Shown here piece after piece: positions 8,036-19,097 of a stretch of DNA of 64,000 nucleotides (position 1 is its first letter; each line of letters opens with the position of its first letter). This DNA comes from Allobosea sp. 67-29 (GTDB lineage: Bacteria; Pseudomonadota; Alphaproteobacteria; Rhizobiales; Beijerinckiaceae), in the NCBI RefSeq assembly GCF_001898115.1, contig NZ_MKSQ01000008.1, forward strand, positions 285,390 to 349,389, in the 5' to 3' direction. The notes under the pieces are model-generated. The model saw only the letters and a list, made by a program, of their open reading frames with translations, did no database searches and was not told where the DNA came from. The translations under genes and the position numbers were made by a program.

Positions 8036-8926
8036 TCAGCGCTGCTCGGCGAGGAAGCGTTCCACCTCCTCCCGCCCCGGCGCGCCGCCCCGGCCGCCGA
8101 AGCGCGTGCATTTCAGCGCGGCCGCGGCGGATGCGAAGCGGATCGCCTCGACCTCGCCGCGCCGCTCCGCGAGAGCGAGGGCGAAGGCGCCGTGCCAGAC
8201 ATCGCCCGCGCCCAACGTGTCGACGGTCTCGACCACGAAGGCGGGGCTGTGGCGAACCTCGCCGTCCCAGTGCAGGACGCCCTCCTTGCCGAGCGTGACC
8301 GCGATCCAGGTCGAGGCGTCGCGGGCGATCCTGGCAAGGCCCAGGCGCGGATCCTCCTCGCCGGAGACCTCGCGCAGCGCCTGCTGGCTGAAGACGACAT
8401 GGCTCGCCGCCGCGACGAGGTCGGGATGGGGCGGCTTGCGATCGCCGTCGAGCACCCCCGGCCTGCCGGCCCCGCGCGCGAGCCGCAGCGCCGCAAGAGC
8501 GCCCTCGCCCCAGCGCGTGTCCGCCAGAACGGCACCCGCCCCCTCGGGCAACGCGCGCGGCAACCAGCCGGCATCTTCAGGCATCGCCGGGTCGGAATGC
8601 GAGATCACCATGCGCTCACCCTGCGCATCGACCAGGATGGCCGAGACCGGCGAGGTCAGACCGGCGACGCGGCGGGCGAAGCGGGTATCGACTCCCTCCG
8701 CGTTCAGGTCGGCGACGATCCTGTCCCCGGTGAAGTCGTCGGCGAGGCGCGTCGCCAGCCAGCAGGCACCGCCGAGGCGGGCGATGGCGACCGAGGCATT
8801 GCCGGCGCAGCCGCCGCCGACGACGGCAAGGCCGCGCGAGCGGTACTTCTCGCCGCGGGTCGGCATGGTCTCGACGCTGTAGACATAGTCGAGCGTTGCG
8901 ATGCCGAGGCAGAAGACGCCGGCCAA
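8036..8926 (-). CDS. PfkB-family sugar kinase (ketohexokinase/ribokinase-like)
   Basis: 296 aa cytosolic kinase that phosphorylates a sugar or nucleoside with ATP. Motifs: N-terminal glycine motif VVGGGCAGNASVAIARLGG near residue 37 and the C-terminal PfkB signature VDTLGAGDVWHGAFALAL near 240, whose GAGD Asp is the catalytic base. The first codon is TTG, 4 nt after the glyoxalase stop; no ATG or GTG precedes the conserved FCLGIATLDYVYSVETMP strand, so this non-ATG start seems real and coupled to the upstream gene. The substrate is not determined by sequence. Confidence 0.87.
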   Translation of the reverse strand: MAGVFCLGIATLDYVYSVETMPTRGEKYRSRGLAVVGGGCAGNASVAIARLGGACWLATRLADDFTGDRIVADLNAEGVDTRFARRVAGLTSPVSAILVDAQGERMVISHSDPAMPEDAGWLPRALPEGAGAVLADTRWGEGALAALRLARGAGRPGVLDGDRKPPHPDLVAAASHVVFSQQALREVSGEEDPRLGLARIARDASTWIAVTLGKEGVLHWDGEVRHSPAFVVETVDTLGAGDVWHGAFALALAERRGEVEAIRFASAAAALKCTRFGGRGGAPGREEVERFLAEQR

Positions 8927-8930
8927 GTCG

Positions 8931-9380
8931 TTACCAGCTCCCGGTGTTCGGCATGCTCGCCCACGGTTCCGCCGGCGGCTTCGGATCGCCCTTCTGGAGC
9001 AACTCGATCGAGATGTTGTCGGGGGAGCGGATGAAGGCCATGTTGCCGTCGCGCGGCGGGCGGTTGATGGTGACGCCGGCCTTCATCAGCTTGTCGCAGG
9101 TCGCGTAGATATCGTCGACCTCATAGGCGAGATGACCGAAATTGCGGCCGCCGGTGTAGCTTTCCGGATCCCAGTTAAAGGTCAGCTCCAGCGTCGGGCG
9201 GCCGCGCGAGGCGCCGGCCTTCGCCTCCGCCAGATCGTCCGAGGCGGCGAGGAAGACCAGCGTGAAGCGGCCCTTCTCGTTCTCGATCCGGCGGGTTTCG
9301 ACCAAGCCGAACTTGTTGACGTAGAAGTCCAGCGCCTGATCGAGGTCGGTCACGCGGACCATGGTGTGGAGATATCGCAT
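8931..9380 (-). CDS. gloA: Glyoxalase I-like VOC protein (lactoylglutathione lyase)
   Basis: 149 aa. It isomerises the methylglyoxal-glutathione hemithioacetal to S-lactoylglutathione in the cytoplasm. Two VOC beta-alpha-beta modules are seen: [19 protein letters not shown] (His metal ligand near residue 5) with LELTFN (Glu ligand), and [12 protein letters not shown] (His ligand) with ISIELLQK (Glu ligand). A GGAAG ribosome site precedes the ATG. Just downstream is the PfkB kinase with a TTG start, so the two are probably co-transcribed. Glyoxalase I is the best match; another VOC role is possible. Confidence 0.88.
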   Translation of the reverse strand: MRYLHTMVRVTDLDQALDFYVNKFGLVETRRIENEKGRFTLVFLAASDDLAEAKAGASRGRPTLELTFNWDPESYTGGRNFGHLAYEVDDIYATCDKLMKAGVTINRPPRDGNMAFIRSPDNISIELLQKGDPKPPAEPWASMPNTGSW

Positions 9381-9472
9381 CGGTCTTCCTCGCTGATCGG
9401 GAACAGGGTTGATCCGGCTCTTAAATCAGGCAAGAGCTTCGCCGTTCCAAGCGACGCCATACAGGACGAGCC

Positions 9473-10912
9473 ATGACGACAACGCAAGACGGACCGGCGA
9501 CGGCCCCGCCTGAGCGCGCCACGCCCGCCCAGATCGCGCATATCAAGCAGCGGGCGGCGATCCTTTCCGTGATGGCGACCATCCTGCTGACGGCCGCGAA
9601 GATCGTCGGCGCGCTGCTCTCCGGCTCGCTCGCCCTGCTCACCGATGCGCTCCAGGGACTGGTCGATGTCGGCTCGACGCTGTTCACCTGGTTCGCGGTC
9701 CGCGCCTCCGACAAGCCGGCCGACGACGAGCATCACTACGGCCACGGCAAGGTCGAGGCGCTCGCAGCGCTGGTCGAGACCGCCATCCTCTTCACCCTCG
9801 CCGGAGCGATCCTCTGGGAAGCCGGCAACCGGCTGTGGAACAACATCATCGAGCACGTCGCGGTGACGCCGATCGTCATCGGCGTGATGCTGCTGTCGAT
9901 GACCGTCGACGCCATTCGCTGGCGCTCTCTGACCAAGGTCGCCCAGGAGACGGGCAGCGAGGCACTGGCCGGCGAGGCGACGCATTTCTCGGCCGACTTC
10001 ATCGGCTCGGCCCTCGTTCTGCTCGGGCTGATCGGCGTCTGGTACGGCGTCGAGCGGGCCGACACCCTCGCCGCCTTCGCCATCGCCGCCTATACCGCCT
10101 TTTCGGCCTACAGGCTGGCCCGGCGAACCCTCGACACGCTGATGGACGCTGCGCCCGAAGGCGTCAGCGAAAGGCTGCACGAGGCCGCCCGCATGGTGCC
10201 CGGCGTCGTCGGCATCAACTGGCTGCGCGTCCGGCCCGCCGGCGGACGCGTCCACGGCGAGATCGGCATCAGCGTTTCGCGGACTCTGCCGCTGGAACGG
10301 GTCACCGCGATCAAGGCCGAGCTCGCCGCGGCACTGATGCTGACGGAGCCGAGCGCCGAGATCACCATCACCGCCGATCCCGTGCAGGTCGACGACGAGA
10401 CCGCGCTGGAACGCGTGCTCCTGATCGCGCTCAAGCTGAAGATCCCGGTCCATCACGTCACCGTGCACTCGATCGGCGACAAGCTTTCCGTCAGCCTCGA
10501 CATGGAGGTCGACCAGACGCTGCCCCTTGGCGAGGCGCACGAGATCGCGACGCGGCTGGAGAATGCCATCCGAGCCGAATTCGGTGGCGAGACCGAGGTC
10601 GAGACTCATATCGAGCCGATGGAAACCGGCCAGCCCGCCGGTCACAATGCCGCCTGGGAGACGGTCGAGGATATCGGCAAGGCCCTCGCCGGCGAAACCG
10701 CCAGGCTCGCCGGGCCGATCCACGACATCCACAGCGTGCGCGTGCGCCAGACCGCCAAGGGGCTGGTGGTGAACTATCATTGCCGGGTCGATCCGGCGCT
10801 CGATGTCGCGGCCGTCCATGCCGCGGTGGACGCGATCGAGCGCGCGGTGCGCATCGCAAGGCCGCAAGTCTGCCGGCTGGTCAGCCACGCCGAGCCGGCC
10901 GTCAGCGGCTAG
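9473..10912 (+). CDS. Cation diffusion facilitator (CDF) metal exporter with three tandem C-terminal domains
   Basis: Divalent metal/proton antiporter of the inner membrane, 479 aa against about 300 for FieF/YiiP. Residues 25-210 hold six membrane spans with HHYGHGKVE after span 2 and HFSAD in span 5. The canonical span-2 metal residue of FieF (Asp in VDSLVD) is Gln here (LQGLVD). After residue 210 three ferredoxin-like cytoplasmic modules can be read: about 212-300 (RVHGEIGISV), 305-390 (KLSVSLDMEVD) and 400-470 (GLVVNYHCRVD). It starts 92 bp from the divergent gloA gene. Metal specificity is unknown. Confidence 0.88.
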   Translation: MTTTQDGPATAPPERATPAQIAHIKQRAAILSVMATILLTAAKIVGALLSGSLALLTDALQGLVDVGSTLFTWFAVRASDKPADDEHHYGHGKVEALAALVETAILFTLAGAILWEAGNRLWNNIIEHVAVTPIVIGVMLLSMTVDAIRWRSLTKVAQETGSEALAGEATHFSADFIGSALVLLGLIGVWYGVERADTLAAFAIAAYTAFSAYRLARRTLDTLMDAAPEGVSERLHEAARMVPGVVGINWLRVRPAGGRVHGEIGISVSRTLPLERVTAIKAELAAALMLTEPSAEITITADPVQVDDETALERVLLIALKLKIPVHHVTVHSIGDKLSVSLDMEVDQTLPLGEAHEIATRLENAIRAEFGGETEVETHIEPMETGQPAGHNAAWETVEDIGKALAGETARLAGPIHDIHSVRVRQTAKGLVVNYHCRVDPALDVAAVHAAVDAIERAVRIARPQVCRLVSHAEPAVSG

Positions 10913-10977
10913 CGGGGTTTCGAGCCCGTCCGGCAGAGGCTACATACGGAACCCTGACCTTTGCCATCAGGGTTGCC

Positions 10978-13623
10978 ATGCGTACCGAAGATGCCCCGCT
11001 GATCCGCCTCGAGGATTACCGCCCGTCCGACTGGCTGATCGATACCGTCGATCTCGACGTCAGCCTGCACCCGACGAAGACGCGTGTGCGCTCCCTGCTG
11101 AGCCTGCGCCCCAACCCGGCCGGGCAGCCCGGTGCGCCGCTGACCCTCGACGGCGACGAACTCTCCCTCAAGACGATCAGCCTCGACGGCAAGCCGCTCG
11201 ACGCCTCCGCCTATGCGGCGAGCCCGCAGGCGCTGACGATCCACGCTCCCCCGCGGCGCGGCTTCACCTTGACGATCGAGACCGAAATCGACCCTTCCGC
11301 GAACACCAAGCTGATGGGGCTCTATCGCTCGTCGAAGGTCTATTGCACGCAATGCGAGGCAGACGGCTTCCGCCGCATCACCTATTTCCTCGACCGGCCG
11401 GACGTGATGAGCGTCTACACGGTCAGGCTCGAAGCGGCGAAAGCCGAGGCGCCGGTGCTGCTCTCCAACGGCAATCTCGTCGCGGCGGCCGAGCTGCCGG
11501 GCGGCGAGCGGCACTTCGCCGTCTGGCACGATCCGCATCCCAAGCCCGCCTATCTCTTCGCATTGGTCGGCGGCGCGCTCGACCATGTCCGGCAGGACTA
11601 CGTCACCGCCGACGGCCACAAGGTCGAACTCGCCATCTATGTCGAGCCCGGCAAGGCCGAGCGCGCCGGCTGGGCGCTGGATTCGCTGGTCCGCTGCATG
11701 CGCTGGGACGAGCAGGTCTTCGGCCGCAACTACGATCTCGACGTGTTCAGCGTCGTCGCCGTGTCGGATTTCAACATGGGGGCGATGGAGAACAAGGGCC
11801 TCAACATCTTCAACGACAAATACGTGCTGGCCGATCCGCAAACCGCGACCGATGGCGACTACGCCTCGATCGAGGCGATCATCGCGCATGAGTATTTCCA
11901 CAACTGGACCGGCAACCGCATCACCTGCCGCGACTGGTTCCAGCTCTGCCTGAAGGAAGGCCTCACCGTCTTCCGCGACCAGGAGTTCTCCGCCGACGAG
12001 CGCTCCCGCCCGGTGAAACGCATCGCCGATGTCCGCACCCTGCGCTCGACCCAGTTCTCGGAGGATGCCGGCCCCCTCGCCCATCCCGTGCGACCGCGTG
12101 CCTATAAGGAAATCAACAACTTCTACACGCCGACGGTCTATGAGAAGGGCGCGGAGGTCATCCGCATGCTCAAGGTCCTGATCGGCGACGACGCCTTCCG
12201 GCGCGGCATGGACCTCTATTTCGAGCGCTGCGACGGCACGGCGGCGACGATCGAGGAATTCCTCGCCTGCTTCGCGGAAGCCTCGGCCAAGGACCTCTCC
12301 GATTTCGCGCGCTGGTACGAGCAGGCCGGCACGCCGACCATCGTGGCCTCGGGACGCTACGATGCGGCGACGCAGCGCTATACGCTCGACCTGGCGCAGA
12401 GCACGCCACCCACGCCGGGGCAAAGCGACAAGAAGCCGATGGTGCTGCCGATCAAGCTCGGCCTGGTCGGCGCCCATGGCGACCTGCCGCTGAAGACGCA
12501 GTCCAACGCCTATGCCGGCGACGGGCTCGTCGTGCTCGACAGCCCTTCGCTCTCCATCACCTTCGAGGGCGTGACGGAAGCGCCGATCCCGTCGCTGCTG
12601 CGCGGCTTCTCGGCGCCGGCACGGCTGGAACTCGACCTGTCCGATGCCGATCTCGTACGGCAGTTCTCCACCGACAGCGATTCCTTCAATCGCTGGCAGG
12701 CCTTGCAGAGCATCGCGACGCGCGCTCTGGTGGCTGCCGGCAAGGCCGGAGCCGAGCGCGGAGCATTCGCCGCGACCACCGCCAAGCTCGGGAATGCGCT
12801 GGACGGCTTCCTGCAGACGGATGCGCTAGCCGACCCCGCCTTCGCGGCGCAGGTGCTGCGCTTGCCCGCGCCGGCCGACATCGCCCGCGAGATCGGCAAG
12901 GAGATCGATCCGGATGCGATCTTCGCTGCCCATCGCGCCCTGTCGAGCGCCATTGGCACGGCGCTTCTGCCGCGACTGTCCGGTCTGCGCCAGGCGCTGG
13001 AGACGAAGGGGCCGTACAAGGCCGATGCCGCCTCGGCCGGGCGACGCGCGCTGCGCAACGAGTTGCTCGGCCTCACCGCGCTGGCCGCGCCGGAGGACGG
13101 GGCGAGGCTGTGCGAGGAGCAGTTCGAGACGGCCGACAATCTCACCGACCGGCTGGCGGCACTGGCAGCTATGACGCTGGTCCCGGGCCGACGCCGCGAA
13201 GCGCTGATCGCCCGCTTTTCCGAGGCCTATGCGGGCGAGCCGCTGGTGCTCGACAAATGGCTGATGGCGCAGGCGCTCATCGCCGAGCCGGAGACTCTGG
13301 ATCGGGTCAAGCGATTGATGCAGCACCCCGCCTTTTCCCTCGGCAACCCGAACCGGGTGCGGGCGTTGATCGGCGGCTTCGCGGCCAACCTCACCCAGTT
13401 CAACCGGGCCGATGGCGAGGGCTATGGCTTCGTCGCCGACATGGTGACCGCGCTCGATCGAACGAACCCGCAGGTCGCCTCGCGCCTGCTCGGCTCGTTC
13501 AAGAGCTGGCGCATGCTCGAGCCCGGCCGCCGGCGTTTGGCGCAGGAGGCGCTGGCGCTGGTGGCGCGCACGCCGAACCTCTCGCGCGACGTCTCCGACA
13601 TCGCCGAACGGGCGCTGGCCTGA
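10978..13623 (+). CDS. pepN: Aminopeptidase N
   Basis: 881 aa zinc aminopeptidase (M1) that removes N-terminal residues from peptides in the cytoplasm. It has the exopeptidase motif GAMENKG near residue 266 and the zinc motif HEYFHNWTGNR near 304, with the third ligand Glu in LKEGLTVFRDQEF near 327. Length matches the 870-890 aa E. coli PepN group, with its long helical C-terminal domain. The frame is open far upstream into the CDF gene, but the ATG at 10978 gives the family N terminus. It is 65 bp after the CDF gene on the same strand. Confidence 0.95.
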   Translation: MRTEDAPLIRLEDYRPSDWLIDTVDLDVSLHPTKTRVRSLLSLRPNPAGQPGAPLTLDGDELSLKTISLDGKPLDASAYAASPQALTIHAPPRRGFTLTIETEIDPSANTKLMGLYRSSKVYCTQCEADGFRRITYFLDRPDVMSVYTVRLEAAKAEAPVLLSNGNLVAAAELPGGERHFAVWHDPHPKPAYLFALVGGALDHVRQDYVTADGHKVELAIYVEPGKAERAGWALDSLVRCMRWDEQVFGRNYDLDVFSVVAVSDFNMGAMENKGLNIFNDKYVLADPQTATDGDYASIEAIIAHEYFHNWTGNRITCRDWFQLCLKEGLTVFRDQEFSADERSRPVKRIADVRTLRSTQFSEDAGPLAHPVRPRAYKEINNFYTPTVYEKGAEVIRMLKVLIGDDAFRRGMDLYFERCDGTAATIEEFLACFAEASAKDLSDFARWYEQAGTPTIVASGRYDAATQRYTLDLAQSTPPTPGQSDKKPMVLPIKLGLVGAHGDLPLKTQSNAYAGDGLVVLDSPSLSITFEGVTEAPIPSLLRGFSAPARLELDLSDADLVRQFSTDSDSFNRWQALQSIATRALVAAGKAGAERGAFAATTAKLGNALDGFLQTDALADPAFAAQVLRLPAPADIAREIGKEIDPDAIFAAHRALSSAIGTALLPRLSGLRQALETKGPYKADAASAGRRALRNELLGLTALAAPEDGARLCEEQFETADNLTDRLAALAAMTLVPGRRREALIARFSEAYAGEPLVLDKWLMAQALIAEPETLDRVKRLMQHPAFSLGNPNRVRALIGGFAANLTQFNRADGEGYGFVADMVTALDRTNPQVASRLLGSFKSWRMLEPGRRRLAQEALALVARTPNLSRDVSDIAERALA

Positions 13624-13650
13624 GAGGTTAACGGGACCGCTCGAAAAAGG

Positions 13651-13665
13651 TTAACGATCCATTAC
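13651..13665. promoter_or_regulatory. CtrA-like box (TTAA-N7-TTAC)
   Basis: TTAA at 13651-13654, seven bases, then TTAC at 13662-13665, one mismatch from the alphaproteobacterial CtrA consensus TTAA-N7-TTAA. It lies 172 bp upstream of a PleC/DivJ-like kinase. Binding is inferred. Confidence 0.4.
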
Positions 13666-13673
13666 GCGCACAG

Positions 13674-13776
13674 GATTCATTCGAGCGATCGACACAACCA
13701 TAGGGCGCATTCTGCATGGTTGACTCAACTCAAGGCTAGACAAACCGAGTCGCGCGGATTCAACTGACTGTGATTC
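13674..13776. promoter_or_regulatory. Cluster of five GANTC (CcrM methylation) sites
   Basis: GANTC occurs at 13674, 13722, 13747, 13757 and 13772 (first bases), five in 103 bp, where about 0.4 would be expected by chance. The second lies inside an 11-bp dyad GTTGACTCAAC (13719-13729). In alphaproteobacteria such clusters mark promoters whose GcrA/CtrA control depends on CcrM methylation. This region is the upstream region of the PAS kinase. Confidence 0.6.
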
Positions 13777-13836
13777 GCGGGGATGCGGCACGTCTCCCGA
13801 TCTTACTGACGGTAAAGTTCCGAAGGGGGACCGGGC

Positions 13837-16125
<2,289 letters not shown>

Positions 16126-16128
16126 CCC

Positions 16129-19083
16129 TCAGCCCGCCCGCGCCTGTCCGATCACGCGGGTGAAGATCGCGCGGACACCGGCGCGGACCTCGTCGAGCTC
16201 CGCCTTCAACACCTTCACATCCGGGCGGCCGACCGCCGTCGCAATCCGCTGCAGCACCCGCGCCGGCACGGCCTTGGGATCGAAAGCCTCTTCGACCGTG
16301 AAGCGCTGCCAGAGCTGAACGTCGCCGATCAGCCGATGGGCCTCGAGAAGCGCCGAGGCATCGGCCTCCGAAAGCAGCCCGGCGGCCCGCGCAGCGGCGA
16401 AGACCGAGGCAGTGTCGTTGACGATGAGCGAGGGGTGCGCGCTGGCATGAGCCAGCAGCAGGAACTGGGCCAGGAAATCCAGGTCGGTAAGGCCGCCGGC
16501 GGCGAGCTTCAGGTCCCAGGGATCCTTTTCGCCCTTTTCCCTGGCGATCAGCGCGCGCATCTCGGCGACGGCGGCGGCGACCCTCGCCGGCTCGCGCTTG
16601 CGCGACAGGATCGCGCGGATAGCGGATTCCGCCCGCCGTGCCAGCCCGGCGTCGCCCGCGACCACGCGGGCGCGGGTCAGCGCCATCTCTTCCCAGATCT
16701 CGGCATCGCCCTGGTGATACGCCTCGAAGCCGGCGAACTGCGTCGCCGCCGGGCTCTTGTTGCCCGTCGGACGCAGACGCATGTCGACCTGATAGAGCGT
16801 GCCGCGCCGCGTCGGCACCGTCAGCGCCGCGACGAGGCGCTGGGTGAAGCGGACATGCCAGGTCACGGGATCGAGGCTGCGCGCCCCGACGCTCGGCCCG
16901 GCATCCTCCGGCCGGTCGTAGAGCAGGATCAGGTCGAGATCGGATGAGGGCGTGAGTTCGCCGGCGCCGAGCCGGCCGAGGCCGAGCACCACGGTTTCGG
17001 CTCCCGCGACGACGCCGTGATCCTCGGCGAAAGACCTGCGCGTATCGGCGAAGGCGACGCGCAGGCAGGCTTCCGCCACGGCGCAGTAAGCTTGTCCTGC
17101 CCCCTGAGCGGGATAGACACCCGAAAGCAGCCGCGCTCCGACCAGGAAATTCTCCTGCCGGGCCGCATCGCGCAAACGGTCCAGACCGTCCTCGACGCTG
17201 GGCGGCGGCGAACCGACATAGTTGCGGATGCGGCGCTCGAGCGCCTCGACATCGAGGACCGCCTGCCCGAAGGCCGGGTCGATCACCCCGTCGAGCACGT
17301 GCGGATGCAGAGCCGCGACCCTTGCGAGGCGCGGCGCGCTGCCGAGGATCTCGGCGAAGAGCGTCAGCAGGGAATCGTGGGAACGCAGCAGCGTCAGCAA
17401 TTCGATCGCCGCCGGCATCCGCACGAAGGCGTTGTCGAGATGGGCGAGCGCGCCGTCGGGATCGGCGGTGCGGCCGAGTGCGACCAGCAGGGCCGGGGTC
17501 AGTTCGGTCAGGACCTCGCGAGCCCGGGCGCTGGTGACCGCCGGCCGGCGGCCGAAGTGCCAGCCGCGCACCGTCTCCGCCACGGTCGTGCCGTCGCGGA
17601 AGCCAAGCTTGCCGAGCGTCTCGACGGTCTCGGGATCGGCCTCCGAGCCGGTAAAGCTCAACGTGCCGGCTTCCGAGGCGAGGCTCGGGCCTTCCTCGAA
17701 AAGCAGGGCGTAGTGGCCCTCGATGCGTTTCGCATGGGCGGTCAACGCCTTGCCGAAGGCCGCGCCGTTGGCATAGCCGCAGAAGCGGGCGAAGGCTTCG
17801 AGCTCGCCCGCCGCCTTGGGCAGGGTCTGGGTCTGCTCGTCGTCGCGCATCTGCAGGCGATGCTCGATGGTGCGCAGCCAGCGGTAGGATTCGGAGAGCT
17901 CGTCGCGCGCCTGCGGTGTGATCCAGCCTTCGTTGGTCAACTCCTTCAGCATGTCGAGCGTGCGCGGGCCGCGCAGAGCCGGGCGCCGGCCGCCGAAGAC
18001 GAGCTGCTGGGTCTGGACGAAGAACTCGATCTCGCGGATGCCGCCGCGGCCGAGCTTCACGTTGTGTCCGGCCACCGCGATGGTCTCGTGGCCCTTCACC
18101 GTCTGGATCTGGCGCTTCATCGCGTGAATGTCGGCTATGGTGGCGAAATCGAAATATTTCCGCCAGATGAAGGGCGAGAGGTCGCGCAGGAAGCGCCTGC
18201 CCAGCTCGGCATCGCCGGCGATGGGGCGCGCCTTGATCATGGCGGCGCGTTCCCAGTTCTGCCCGACCGTCTCGTAATAGGAATAGGCACTGGGCAGTGC
18301 GATCGCGACATGGGTCGAGGCCGGGTCGGGCCGCAGGCGCAGGTCGACGCGGAAGACGTAGCCGTCCGGCGTGCGCTCCTGGATGATGCGGGCGATCTGC
18401 TGCGTCAGCCTGACGAAGAAGCTCGACGGCTCCCGGACGCCGGCCGCCTCCGCCGCCTCGGGATCGAAGAAGACCACGATGTCGATATCGGAGGAGTAGT
18501 TCAGCTCGCCGGCGCCGTGCTTGCCTAGCGCCAGCACGACGAGGCCCGAGCCTGGCCCGGGATCCGCGGCATCGGCGAGATTGATCCGGCCGAGATCGGC
18601 AGCCTGCCGCAGCGCATGGTCGGTGGCGAGCTTCGTCGCCATGTCCGCAGTCGCCGTCAGTGCCGCCGTCACGGCTTCGACATCCCAGACTCCGCCGATA
18701 TCGGCGAGCGCGATCAGCAGCGCCATGGCACGGCGGAAGCGGCGCAGCTCACGCATCAGGTCGGAGGTCTCGCAATCGCCGGCGCCGAAAGCGGCGATGG
18801 CGGCCAGCAGCGCATCGCGCCGCATTTCCGGCGCCTCCGTCAGGCTTGCGAGCAGTCCCGCGGGGTCGAACCGCATCACCTGCGTCAGGAACGGCGAATG
18901 GGCCAGGACCCCCGCCACCAGCGCAGCCGAGCGCGGATGCGTGGCAAGATGCGCCTGCAGGGCGTGGGCGGCGACCTCGTCATGCAGGCGCTCGATCAGT
19001 TCGCGCTTCAGCAGCGCCGCGGCGCTGGCTTTCGCCGGCAGGACCGGCGCCGCCTCCAGCCTGTCACAGAGCTGCCCCGTCAT
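16129..19083 (-). CDS. glnE: Bifunctional glutamine synthetase adenylyltransferase/adenylyl-removing enzyme
   Basis: 984 aa. It adenylylates and deadenylylates glutamine synthetase in response to nitrogen state via PII. Both nucleotidyltransferase catalytic sites are intact: SSDIDIVVFFD in the N-terminal half (about residue 205, deadenylylation) and SSDLDLILLYD in the C-terminal half (about residue 725, adenylylation), each followed by its regulatory helical domain. It converges on the PAS kinase with only 3 bp between stops, and follows the histidine kinase gene by 14 bp, so it is probably the last gene of the degP-linked two-component operon. Confidence 0.95.
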   Translation of the reverse strand: MTGQLCDRLEAAPVLPAKASAAALLKRELIERLHDEVAAHALQAHLATHPRSAALVAGVLAHSPFLTQVMRFDPAGLLASLTEAPEMRRDALLAAIAAFGAGDCETSDLMRELRRFRRAMALLIALADIGGVWDVEAVTAALTATADMATKLATDHALRQAADLGRINLADAADPGPGSGLVVLALGKHGAGELNYSSDIDIVVFFDPEAAEAAGVREPSSFFVRLTQQIARIIQERTPDGYVFRVDLRLRPDPASTHVAIALPSAYSYYETVGQNWERAAMIKARPIAGDAELGRRFLRDLSPFIWRKYFDFATIADIHAMKRQIQTVKGHETIAVAGHNVKLGRGGIREIEFFVQTQQLVFGGRRPALRGPRTLDMLKELTNEGWITPQARDELSESYRWLRTIEHRLQMRDDEQTQTLPKAAGELEAFARFCGYANGAAFGKALTAHAKRIEGHYALLFEEGPSLASEAGTLSFTGSEADPETVETLGKLGFRDGTTVAETVRGWHFGRRPAVTSARAREVLTELTPALLVALGRTADPDGALAHLDNAFVRMPAAIELLTLLRSHDSLLTLFAEILGSAPRLARVAALHPHVLDGVIDPAFGQAVLDVEALERRIRNYVGSPPPSVEDGLDRLRDAARQENFLVGARLLSGVYPAQGAGQAYCAVAEACLRVAFADTRRSFAEDHGVVAGAETVVLGLGRLGAGELTPSSDLDLILLYDRPEDAGPSVGARSLDPVTWHVRFTQRLVAALTVPTRRGTLYQVDMRLRPTGNKSPAATQFAGFEAYHQGDAEIWEEMALTRARVVAGDAGLARRAESAIRAILSRKREPARVAAAVAEMRALIAREKGEKDPWDLKLAAGGLTDLDFLAQFLLLAHASAHPSLIVNDTASVFAAARAAGLLSEADASALLEAHRLIGDVQLWQRFTVEEAFDPKAVPARVLQRIATAVGRPDVKVLKAELDEVRAGVRAIFTRVIGQARAG

Positions 19084-19097
19084 TGCTGCCCACTCCC

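Noticed and set aside
9835..10977. Extended pepN with a 381-residue N-terminal extension
   Set aside because: The extra part is the shifted frame of the CDF gene; family similarity starts at the ATG at 10978.
9350..12477. Leftward frames of more than 500 aa opposite the CDF and pepN genes
   Set aside because: They are rich in Arg, Asp, Gly and His without domains, and lie opposite genes with clear catalytic motifs. High GC opens such frames.
13628..13654. TTAA...TTAA pair as a full CtrA site
   Set aside because: The two TTAA are 19 bases apart instead of 7. The TTAA-N7-TTAC at 13651-13665 is kept instead.
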